Shown piece after piece: positions 56,346 to 64,000 of a stretch of 64,000 bases of DNA. A program made the translations under genes and the position numbers. Numbering within the stretch: position 1 is the first letter of the stretch; every line of letters begins with the position of its first letter. Origin of the DNA: Leeuwenhoekiella blandensis MED217 (lineage in GTDB: Bacteria; Bacteroidota; Bacteroidia; Flavobacteriales; Flavobacteriaceae); NCBI RefSeq assembly GCF_000152985.1, contig NZ_CH672395.1, positions 2,246,262-2,310,261 on the forward strand, given 5' to 3'. The notes under the pieces were generated by a model. It saw nothing but the letters and a program-made list of their open reading frames with translations. It had not been told where the DNA came from and did not search any database.

Positions 56346-57788
56346 CTAATTTTTATTTTCTTCGGAAATAATCTCGGCATTCTCGCTATTCCAACCGCCG
56401 CCCAGTGCTTTGTAAAGATCGATCAGCGCCAGTTTTTCGGCCAGAACATCATTGATGTTATTGATCTCGGCACGCAGCAAACTTTGCTCAGCCGTTAGCA
56501 CATCGGTATAATTGGTTTGCGAATTATACTGAAGTAACTTTTTCGTATAATCAACCGACTTATTCAAGGCTTCTAACTGCAAAGCGCGTTTACTAATCTT
56601 AGAGTTGGCTGTTTTAAAAGCAAACACTGCATCTGAAACTTCTTTCCCGGCATCCAGCAAAGCTTCCTGAAAATTATTAAAGGCGATTTGTTGCTCGGCT
56701 TTGGCCGTTGCTAAATTCGCTTTATTGATCCCCTTGTTGAATATCGGCTGCATTAAACCGGCAGCGATATTCCCAAAAAGCCCTATGTTTTTAGTAAAAA
56801 GATCGTCCCACTCAAAACTTGAAAACCCGGCACTTCCTGAAAGTCCAAATGAAGGATAGAACTGTGTTCTTGCAACATTGGTTAATTCGAACGCACGACG
56901 ATACTCCAGTTCGGCCTGCATCACATCTGGGCGATTTGCCATTAGATCTGCAGGATCTCCTATCGAAAGTTCAGGCATATTCATTTCAGCAAAATCATCA
57001 AAACCGCTACGCTGAATTTCACCTGGCTTTCTAGCCAGTAAAATCGACAACGCATTTTCAATTTCTCTAATTTGCTGTTTCACATCTGGAATTAAAAGTT
57101 CGGCTTCATATTGGTTGGCTTCGCTTTGCACCACGGCAGCACCGTTAACCATATTTGAGCTTTTAAGCTTCTTCATCGTTGCTACATAAAATTTTCGGTT
57201 TTCCGCAGTTTCTTCTAAAGTTTCCAGTTGCTTATCCAGAGCAATTAATTGATAGTAATTTATCGCAATATTGGCTACGAGCTGTGATTCGATTGCTTGT
57301 TTAGAAGCCTGAGTTTGCAAAAGCGCAGCTAAACTGGCACGTTTTGCGCTACTCAATTTCCCCCAAACATCAGCTTCCCAGGAAGTCGAAATCCCAAGGT
57401 CGTATTGCGTTACATCCTTAATAAATCCAAATCCTTGAGTGTAAGATAATCGAGATTTAGCCACAGATGCACTTCCTTCCAAACTGGGTAAGAATGCTTT
57501 TTTACTCTGCTTCAGCAAAGCATTGGCGCTGTTTACACGCTGTATCGCATTCTTTAGACTATAATTTTCAGTTAAACCTTCTTCAATATAATTCAGCAGA
57601 TAAGGATCTGAAAAGAATTGATCCCAATGCATCAAAGGTGCTTCCGGCACTTCAACTTCAGCTGCCATTTCTTTTCTGAAAAGTGCCTCAGTATCTGCTT
57701 CCGGTTTTTCGTAATCTTTGGTTATTCCGCAGGAAACCAAAAGAAAACTAAGACTGAAGGCGTATATATAAATGATATTAGATCTCAT
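56346..57788 (-). CDS. RND efflux outer-membrane lipoprotein (TolC/NodT family)
   Basis: About 480 residues from the ATG at 57788 (lipobox Cys20, LVSC); further in-frame ATGs at 57809 and 57827 would overlap the pump gene or lengthen the signal. Two OEP repeats form the channel: YQLIALDKQLETLEET and YTKKLLQYNSQTNYTDVLTAEQSLL. NRPDVMQAELEYR is the typical NodT-type block. It forms the outer-membrane tunnel for the pump encoded just upstream, 10 nt away. Confidence 0.92.
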   Translation of the reverse strand: MRSNIIYIYAFSLSFLLVSCGITKDYEKPEADTEALFRKEMAAEVEVPEAPLMHWDQFFSDPYLLNYIEEGLTENYSLKNAIQRVNSANALLKQSKKAFLPSLEGSASVAKSRLSYTQGFGFIKDVTQYDLGISTSWEADVWGKLSSAKRASLAALLQTQASKQAIESQLVANIAINYYQLIALDKQLETLEETAENRKFYVATMKKLKSSNMVNGAAVVQSEANQYEAELLIPDVKQQIREIENALSILLARKPGEIQRSGFDDFAEMNMPELSIGDPADLMANRPDVMQAELEYRRAFELTNVARTQFYPSFGLSGSAGFSSFEWDDLFTKNIGLFGNIAAGLMQPIFNKGINKANLATAKAEQQIAFNNFQEALLDAGKEVSDAVFAFKTANSKISKRALQLEALNKSVDYTKKLLQYNSQTNYTDVLTAEQSLLRAEINNINDVLAEKLALIDLYKALGGGWNSENAEIISEENKN

Positions 57789-57798
57789 AACATTAAAT

Positions 57799-60700
57799 TT
57801 ATTCTTCATTAGTTGCAGGTTTACCACTTACTTTTTCCTGTAAAGACTGGAAAAGCATAAAGAGCGCCGGGATCACAAAAATTCCGAATAAAGTCCCGGT
57901 AAGCATTCCACCAACTGCGGCTGTACCGATAGATCGGTTACTTACTGCTCCTGCTCCAGAAGCCAACATCAACGGCACTAATCCGAAAATAAAAGCAAAT
58001 GAAGTCATCAAAATAGGTCGTAAACGTGCGCGTGCTCCCTCAACTGCTGAAGTAAATAAGCTTTCCCCATTTTTACGGTGCATAAGGGCAAATTCGACAA
58101 TTAGGATCGAGTTTTTTGCGAGCAGACCAATAAGCATTATCAAACTGATCTGAAGGAAAATATTGTTATCGATCCCGAATAATTTTGCGAATAAAAAGGC
58201 TCCTGAAAGTCCGAAAGGTAAAGGCAACAATACCGAAAATGGTAGAATATAGCTCTCGTATTGAGCAGCCAGTAAAAAGTACACAAATACCAGACAAAGT
58301 ATAAAAATGTAAACCGTCTAGCTACCACTACTTACCTCTTCCCTACTTAAACCGGCAAACTCATATCCAAATTGTTTTGGTAAATTCTCATCGGCAACTT
58401 CCTGAATCGCTTTCACCGCATCACCCGAACTGTAACCCGGCGCCGGAACACCCGTTACATTTGCTGACGTATACAAGTTGAAACGTCTAATAAATTCAGA
58501 TCCATAAACCTTTTTAAGCGTTACAAACTGCGTAATGGGCACCATTTCTCCCTGAACGGTTTTTACCATCACTGCGTGAAGATCTTCTGGTTTGGCACTA
58601 AACACAGGATCAGATTGAACCATAACACGATATTGTTTATTAAACCGGTTAAAATCTGAAGCGTAAATTCCGCCATAATATCCTTGCATTACGGCTAACA
58701 CCTGATCTGGCGTGATCCCTGCCATTTCGCATTTAGCGATATCAACTTCCAGCTCAAATTGTGGGAAATTGTTATTAAACGAAGTGGTCGCATATAAGAT
58801 CTCGGGACGTTGGTTTATCGCTCCCAAATAATTTTGCACCACACCGCTAAACTGATCCATATCGTTTGCTGTTCTATCCTGAAGATTGAACTCAAATCCA
58901 TTTGTGTTTCCAAATCCCTGAAGCGTAGGCGCTGCAAAGAAGATGATATTGGCTCCTTTTATTCCAGAAGTCTTATTGAATAAATTATTCACTACACTTT
59001 CGATATCCTGGCCTTCACCAGCACGTTCTTCCCAATCTTTTAAACGAATGAAAAATGCACCGTAAGAACCACCGGCACCACTAATAAGATCCTGCCCCGC
59101 CATTCTGGTTGAAGATTCAACTTCAGGAACCGTTCTAATAATACTATCGATTTGATCGGTTAAAGCTTCGGTTCTTTCTAGAGAAGCTGATGGTGGTAAG
59201 ATCACATTTCCGAAGATGGCTCTACTATCTTCCGCAGGAACAAATCCTGTAGGTGTATTTTTGATCAGGAACCACGATAACACAGAAAATGCTGCAATAC
59301 TTCCCAAAGCCAGCCATTTTCTTTTCAGTAAAAACTGAACTCCTTTTACATATTTTGCGGTGATCGCATTAAAGGCAATATTAAATCCTGCATAAAAACG
59401 TTGAATTCCGGTCTTCTTTTTATGATGATCTTCAGAATGTGGTTTTAAGAAAATCGCACACAAAGCAGGACTCAGCGTTAAGGCATTTACTGCAGAAATT
59501 ACAATAGCAATTGCCAGTGTAAGACCAAATTGCTTATAAAAAACTCCAGCTGAACCACCAATAAAAGATACCGGCACAAACACGGCGGCCATCACAAGCG
59601 TGATCGAAACGATCGCACTGCTAATTTCGCTCATTGCACTCAGCGTTGCTTTTCTAGCAGATTTTGCACCTTCATCTAACTTAGCGTGAACTGCCTCGAC
59701 GACCACAATTGCATCATCTACAACAATACCAATAGCGAGCACCAGTGCGAAAAGTGTAAGTAGGTTAATTGTAAATCCAAAAACTTTTAGGAAAAAGAAG
59801 GTTCCTACAATTGCCACCGGAACCGAGATCGCCGGGATTAACGTAGATCTAAAATCCTGTAAAAAGATAAACACCACGATAAATACCAAAATAAAGGCTT
59901 CGATAAGTGTGTGCTCCACTTTTTCTATGGAAGCATTTAAAAATTCGTTGGCATTCAAAAACGGTGAATACTCAATTCCTGAAGGAAAATCTTTAGAACT
60001 CTCCTCAATAATGCGCTGGCATTCGTTGATCAATTCATATGCATTAGAACCTGCTGTTTGACTCACCGCAATCGAAGTACTTGGATAACCCTGAGTTGTG
60101 GTGCTACTGCCATAACTTAAAGCACCCAATTCTACTTTTGCAATATCGTCTAATCGCAAAATATGCCCATCTTTATCGGCTCGTACAATGATATTTCCAA
60201 ACTCTGATGCGGTTTGTAATCGTCCTTTATATTTGATAGTGTATTGAAAAGCCTGATCGCCATTCACACCAAACTTACCCGGAGCCGCTTCAATGTTTTG
60301 CTGGCGTAATTTTGCGATCACATCATTAGGAACTAAACCATAAGAAGCCATCACATCTGGCTTCAGCCAAATCCGCATCGAGTAATCACGAGCCCCGTAG
60401 ATAAAGGCATCGCCAATTCCGTTTACACGTTTCAGTTTTGGAAGGATATTCAGGTTTACATAATTCTGCAAAAAGTTTTGATCGTAGGTGTCTTTGGTAC
60501 TATGCAAACTAAAAATATACACCAGACTGGTTTGCTTTTTACTGGTAGAAACTCCCGCTCTAATCACCTCTTCTGGCAATAAACTATTGGCTTTATTCAC
60601 CCGGTTTTGAACGTTCATAGCAGCCAGGTCTGGATCTGTACCCAAATCGAAATAGATCGTGATCGTTGCACTACCATCGTTACCCGCGGTAGAGGTCATA

Positions 60701-60930
60701 TACTGCATATTTTCTACCCCATTAATTTGTTCTTCTAAAGGGATCAAAACACTATTTCTAACCACATCTGCATTCGCTCCCTGGTAAGAGGCAGTCACTT
60801 CTACCGTAGGCGGTGCGATATCGGGATATTGCGAGATAGGAAGGGTAAACAATCCCAGCAATCCCAGGATCACGATGATGATCGATATCACCGTAGAAAG
60901 CACTGGTTTACTTATAAATTTTTGTAACAT
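57799..60930 (-). pseudogene. RND efflux pump inner-membrane subunit (AcrB family), interrupted by an amber codon
   Basis: The frame from 60930 to 57799 would encode a 1043-residue AcrB-type pump but has one in-frame TAG at 58320-58318 (codon 871). There is no frameshift: both parts are in the same frame. In related pumps this position is usually Gln (SSGSQ...YIF), so a CAG to TAG change is the simplest explanation. The 870-residue front part keeps PN/PC domains, TM1-TM7 and the TM4 Asp pair (VVDDAIVVVEAV); TM8-TM12 follow the stop. Without readthrough the pump should be dead. Sequencing error, recent mutation or suppression cannot be told apart here. Confidence 0.88.
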
Positions 60931-61014
60931 ATTTTTAAATTTAAGACAATAAGCATCCAGGATCGACTATGTAAAAAACATAGCAATCAAACACTTAATC
61001 GTATTTCAAATAAT

Positions 61015-62106
61015 TTACTGGGTAATGATATTCGGTTTAATTTGAAGGCTGTCGCGAAGTGTTCCTGCGCCTTCAAAAACGATGATATCTCCTTCTGAAA
61101 GTCCTTCGGTTACCACAAATTTGTTGTCTACGGTGGTTGGCATCGTTTTAATTTCTGAAGTAAAAACGCGATCGTCTTTTACTTTATAGACCATTCGTTT
61201 ATCCTGAAGTTCGAAAGTAGATTTCTGCGGAACCATTATTGCTGAAGAAAATGCCTGCGGAATAAGGATTTTTCCACTACCACCACTACGTATTCTCTGA
61301 TTGGCATTTGGAAAAACCGCGGTAAGTCGTGCCGATCCTGTTTGCTGATTTAATAATCCGCTAATCGCTGTAATTTCACCTTCGCTTTCTAAGATACTAC
61401 CGTCTGAAAGCTGAAGCTTCACTTTAGGGAAAGATTTCAGTTTATCATCAACCGAGTTTCCTTCGTGATCAGCGTAAAATTCTAAATATTCTTTTTCGTC
61501 CATAGAAAAATAGACTTTCACATTATCGATGTCAGAAACTACGGTTAACGGCGCGACTACTTGCGGACTTATCAAACTTCCTGTACGATACGGAATTGCA
61601 CCAACAACTCCATCAACCGGACTTTTAATGAACGTATATCCCTGATTGGCCTGCGCCTGAGCTAAAGAAGCTCTTTGTGCTTCCAGATCTAGTTTAGCAG
61701 CATCCAGTTCGTATTGATTTATAATGCCTTCTTCTACAAGCGGAGTAGCTTTTTGAACTTTTAATTCGGCATTTTTAACAGCAGATTGTGCGGCTTTTAC
61801 CACTTCGTTATACTGCGGAGCATCAATCTTAAAGAGAAGATCTCCCTTTTTTACTCGGCTTCCTTCTTCAACATAGATCTTCTGTAAATAGCCATCAATT
61901 CTGGGACGAATTTCAATATCTTCTTCCCCTTGAATAACCGCAGGATATTTTCGCTGAAGTGTAGTTGGCGCTTCTGTAATTTTTAAAACCGGATATTGCG
62001 GAACAGCCTGCGCCATATTCTGGCTGCTTTCTTCTTTACAGGAAGACCACAAAGCTCCAAAAAGGATGAGCATCAAAAAGCTGATCCTGTTGTTATAGTT
62101 TATCAT
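61015..62106 (-). CDS. RND efflux periplasmic adaptor (membrane-fusion protein)
   Basis: A 363-residue lipoprotein (lipobox Cys23, WSSC) of the AcrA/HlyD type. The biotinyl-lipoyl-like halves are seen (IRPRIDGYLQKIYVEEGSRVKKGDLLF and IKSPVDGVVGAIPYRTGSLI region), flanking a helical hairpin, then a beta-barrel and a membrane-proximal domain. It links the inner-membrane pump to the outer channel. First gene of the efflux operon, 84 nt ahead of the pump gene. Confidence 0.93.
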   Translation of the reverse strand: MINYNNRISFLMLILFGALWSSCKEESSQNMAQAVPQYPVLKITEAPTTLQRKYPAVIQGEEDIEIRPRIDGYLQKIYVEEGSRVKKGDLLFKIDAPQYNEVVKAAQSAVKNAELKVQKATPLVEEGIINQYELDAAKLDLEAQRASLAQAQANQGYTFIKSPVDGVVGAIPYRTGSLISPQVVAPLTVVSDIDNVKVYFSMDEKEYLEFYADHEGNSVDDKLKSFPKVKLQLSDGSILESEGEITAISGLLNQQTGSARLTAVFPNANQRIRSGGSGKILIPQAFSSAIMVPQKSTFELQDKRMVYKVKDDRVFTSEIKTMPTTVDNKFVVTEGLSEGDIIVFEGAGTLRDSLQIKPNIITQ

Positions 62107-62246
62107 TTTCTTAGGTGTTTAGGTTCGAAAAACACATAGGAGTGGCTGTCAAGAAAACAAACTGTTTTTTGATTACACGGTTTTTCGTGATTTAAAAAGA
62201 ATTAAATCCGGCTTTTTGAACTCACCGAATTTATAGGATAGTGAAC

Positions 62247-62858
62247 TTATTTTATTGCTTCCTGGTAGCGTTTCTCTACTTCGTCCCAGTTTACAAGTTT
62301 CCAGAACGCACCAATATACTCAGGTCGCTTATTTTGATAGTTTAGGTAGTAGGCGTGCTCCCAAACGTCTAATCCCAAAATTGGAGTACCATTATCATCA
62401 GCAACATCCATTAATGGATTGTCCTGATTAGGAGTAGAAGTCACTTTTACTTTTTTGTCTTCTCCTACGATGAGCCACGCCCATCCAGAACCAAAACGCG
62501 TTGCAGCTGCAGCATCAAAAGCATCTTTAAACGCTTCAAAAGAACCGTAAGCATCGTTAATTGCTTTTGCTACTGCTCCTGTTGGCTCGCCGCCACCCTT
62601 AGGACTTAAAATGGTCCAGAATAGCTTGTGGTTATAATATCCTCCTCCATTATTTCTAATTCCTTTAGGAAGTTCTGAGACCTTTGTAAAAAGGTCTTCT
62701 AAGTCCTCATCTATAAGTTCTGCTTCTTCCAAAGCAGCGTTGAGTTTAGTGGTATAGCCTTGATGATGCTTTGTATGATGAATTTCCATCGTAGCTGCAT
62801 CTATATAGGGTTCTAATGCAACATAGGCATAAGGTAATGCCGGCAATTGATAACTCAT
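62247..62858 (-). CDS. Superoxide dismutase, Fe/Mn type
   Basis: A 203-residue cytosolic SOD that turns superoxide into oxygen and hydrogen peroxide. All metal ligands are seen: His27 (EIHHTKHH), His77 (YYNHKLFW), Asp164 and His168 (LDVWEHAYY). Whether it uses Fe or Mn is not clear. The promoter TTG-N19-TACTTTTG (62927-62898) is good and overlaps a palindromic operator, so the divergent SufR-like regulator probably controls it. Confidence 0.96.
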   Translation of the reverse strand: MSYQLPALPYAYVALEPYIDAATMEIHHTKHHQGYTTKLNAALEEAELIDEDLEDLFTKVSELPKGIRNNGGGYYNHKLFWTILSPKGGGEPTGAVAKAINDAYGSFEAFKDAFDAAAATRFGSGWAWLIVGEDKKVKVTSTPNQDNPLMDVADDNGTPILGLDVWEHAYYLNYQNKRPEYIGAFWKLVNWDEVEKRYQEAIK

Positions 62859-62897
62859 ATCTTTGTAGTTTTGAAAATTAAACTTTTAATTACATTA

Positions 62898-62914
62898 CAA
62901 AAGTAGTACTTTTG
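62898..62914. promoter_or_regulatory. Palindromic operator between sod and the SufR-like gene
   Basis: A perfect inverted repeat, CAAAAGTA-G-TACTTTTG. The left arm is the -7 box of sod; the right arm is a TAnnTTTG match pointing at the regulator gene. A dimeric HTH protein bound here would cover both. The half-site TACTTTTG also occurs at 63783-63790, before the DinB-family gene. Confidence 0.6.
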
Positions 62915-62927
62915 AATAATAAACCAA
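62898..62927 (-). promoter_or_regulatory. Promoter of the superoxide dismutase gene
   Basis: Minus strand: TTG at 62927-62925, 19-nt spacer, TACTTTTG at 62905-62898. This matches the Bacteroidota consensus TTG-N(17-23)-TAnnTTTG. The coding start at 62858 leaves a leader of about 35 nt. Confidence 0.65.
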
Positions 62928-62945
62928 ATAATTACTTTGTTTATT

Positions 62946-63575
62946 ATGGAAAATAACATTTCAGATAACGAAAAGGCGGTTTCGATACTTAAAACTAAGG
63001 GCGAACAAACGATAAAAGAAATAGCAAATGAGCTCGGCGTTACCACTGAAGGCGCACGTTTTCAGCTATTAAAATTATCTAATGAAGGACTGATAAAATC
63101 TGAAAGCAGATCAAAAGGTCGCGGAAGACCTCAGCAGGTGTGGTCGCTTACGGCAAAAGGTCACGCACGTTTTCCTGATACACATTCTGGGCTTACCGTA
63201 AAATTGATAGAAAAAATCAAACAGAATCTTGGTGAGGAAGCTTTAAACGAAATTATCTATGCCGCTGGTCAAGACAATATTTTGAGATATAAAGATCAAA
63301 TTAATGCCGATGACAGTCTTGAAGATAAGCTTACAAAGCTAGCAGCCATTAGAACTTCTGAAGGCTATATGGCTCGATTTGAAAAGGATGAAGATGGGAG
63401 CTTTATGCTTATTGAGAACCATTGCCCTATTTGTGAAGCAGCAAAAACCTGCCAGGGATTCTGTAAATCTGAGCTTAAAACTTTTAAAACTATACTTGGA
63501 GAAAACGTTCAGATCAAACGCGTACACCACATTCTAGAAGGTGCACGCCGCTGTGCATATAAGATCGAAGAGTGA
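62946..63575 (+). CDS. SufR-like winged-helix Fe-S transcription regulator
   Basis: 209 residues from ATG 62946 (an in-frame TTG three codons upstream is not needed). The N-terminal winged helix (about 5-70; IKEIANELGVTTEGARFQLLKL) is of the DeoR/ArsR type. The C-terminal Cys set C160-x2-C163-x5-C169-x3-C173 plus Cys203 (RRCAY) matches SufR-related proteins that hold an Fe-S cluster. It is divergent from sod, with a shared operator, so it likely senses Fe-S damage or oxidative stress and represses sod and itself. No suf operon is in the window. Confidence 0.85.
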   Translation: MENNISDNEKAVSILKTKGEQTIKEIANELGVTTEGARFQLLKLSNEGLIKSESRSKGRGRPQQVWSLTAKGHARFPDTHSGLTVKLIEKIKQNLGEEALNEIIYAAGQDNILRYKDQINADDSLEDKLTKLAAIRTSEGYMARFEKDEDGSFMLIENHCPICEAAKTCQGFCKSELKTFKTILGENVQIKRVHHILEGARRCAYKIEE

Positions 63576-63782
63576 TGGGTAGGTTTTTGCCTGAGCCTGT
63601 TCTACTCACTGGCATTCTATAATTTGATTCTGGAATATCCTCTAGTCAAAATTCAACCGCTTTATATGATTCTCATTTAAAGATTAAAGTTTGTACCCTA
63701 ATCTTTTTAGAACAGACCTTTTTATAAATAAAAATTAGCTGAGCTATTTTGCTACTGACAAACCCTTGTCACCCTGCCTCAA

Positions 63783-63790
63783 TACTTTTG
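63783..63790 (+). promoter_or_regulatory. -7 element / operator half-site before the DinB-family gene
   Basis: TACTTTTG, identical to the half-site of the sod operator and a match to TAnnTTTG. A TTG at 63766-63768 is only 14 nt upstream, which is short for the -33 element. It is 34 nt before the start codon. Confidence 0.35.
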
Positions 63791-63824
63791 ATTTAAATAT
63801 AAAAACAACCTAATATTTTAAATT

Positions 63825-64000
63825 ATGAGTATTCAACAATCACACTTGGAGCAAAATCAAGTACTTACATCAGATGAATTATTAGCGCACTGGCAAGGAC
63901 ATCGCAATCTTACACGTAAGCTTATTGAAGTGTTCCCGGAAGATCATTTTTTTAAGTATAGCATTGGTGGTATGCGCACTTTTGCAGAAATGACGACTGA
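63825..64000 (+). CDS. DinB family protein, 5' part only
   Basis: The frame from ATG 63825 runs off the window after 58 codons. The start SIQQSHLEQNQVLTSDELLAHWQGHRNLTRKLIEVFPEDHFF resembles the first helices of DinB-like proteins, and GGMRTFAEM is typical for the loop to helix 2. The second half, with the rest of the metal ligands, lies outside. It follows the SufR-like gene by 249 nt and shares the half-site motif with the sod operator. Confidence 0.7.
   Translation, partial: MSIQQSHLEQNQVLTSDELLAHWQGHRNLTRKLIEVFPEDHFFKYSIGGMRTFAEMTT

Noticed and set aside
57799-58284. Separate 161-residue gene after the pump gene
   Set aside because: It is in the same frame as the pump, starts inside TM8 with GTG and continues the AcrB sequence; it is the rest of the interrupted gene.
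62107-62246. Palindromes (CACG...CGTG) between sod and the adaptor gene
   Set aside because: Stems of 4 bp without a T-run; no promoter consensus could be matched either.
63576-63824. Possible tRNA or small RNA in the last gap
   Set aside because: No cloverleaf, no T-loop consensus and no stable terminator-like hairpin could be made out.

Overview
The window looks like chromosome from a member of the Flavobacteriaceae (Bacteroidota), probably a polysaccharide-degrading marine or soil species. The evidence is a SusC/SusD locus with a hybrid two-component regulator, many short lipoprotein signals ending in Cys, weak Shine-Dalgarno sites, and promoters that fit the Bacteroidota pattern TTG-N(17-23)-TAnnTTTG. 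No rRNA, tRNA, transposase, phage gene or CRISPR array was found.

Layout. 1-9118 (minus): M16 zinc peptidase, a Cys-rich membrane protein, a YifB/ComM ATPase, an FAD/NAD(P)-binding protein and a GH13 lipoprotein. 9119-9653 is non-coding and carries two plus-strand copies of a 50-nt stem-loop element that differ only by one compensatory base pair. 9654-16868 (minus) is a tight operon tilS - dsbD-like - CocE-type hydrolase - DUF885 peptidase - small membrane protein. 17228-25825 is mainly plus strand: SulP transporter, (minus) LpxR-like protein, DinB-like protein, sterol-desaturase-like hydroxylase, MBL/rhodanese sulfur protein, ICMT-like protein and cydAB.

26010-54140 is a carbohydrate-use region. 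It holds GH30, an FG-GAP/ASPIC lipoprotein and GH2 (26010-33558), then DUF4998 and DUF4959/5000 surface lipoproteins, SusD, SusC and GH43 (39427-48366), a HTCS regulator (48589-52713) and a GH140-like hydrolase. GH43 of the exo-galactanase type, GH2 and GH30 together suggest a galactose-rich glycan such as a type II arabinogalactan; this is inference. The locus is split by a probable iron-reduction island (33850-39317): a PepSY flavoreductase, DUF2271, an ankyrin protein and a divergent DUF6607-like gene, with palindromes of Fur-box type in the shared promoter region.

54783-62106 (minus) is an apparent five-gene operon: an RND efflux pump (membrane-fusion protein, inner-membrane pump, TolC-like channel), a ferredoxin-cyclase fusion and a flavin reductase. 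The pump gene is interrupted by an in-frame amber codon. The window ends with Fe/Mn superoxide dismutase facing a SufR-like Fe-S regulator across a palindromic operator that covers the sod promoter, and the start of a DinB-family gene that runs off the edge.

The least explained signals are the covarying 50-nt RNA pair at 9363-9559, a dispersed hairpin-bearing repeat (16964-17037 and 25840-25929), the amber-interrupted pump in an operon with a ferredoxin-cyclase, and the operator set at 38073-38418.
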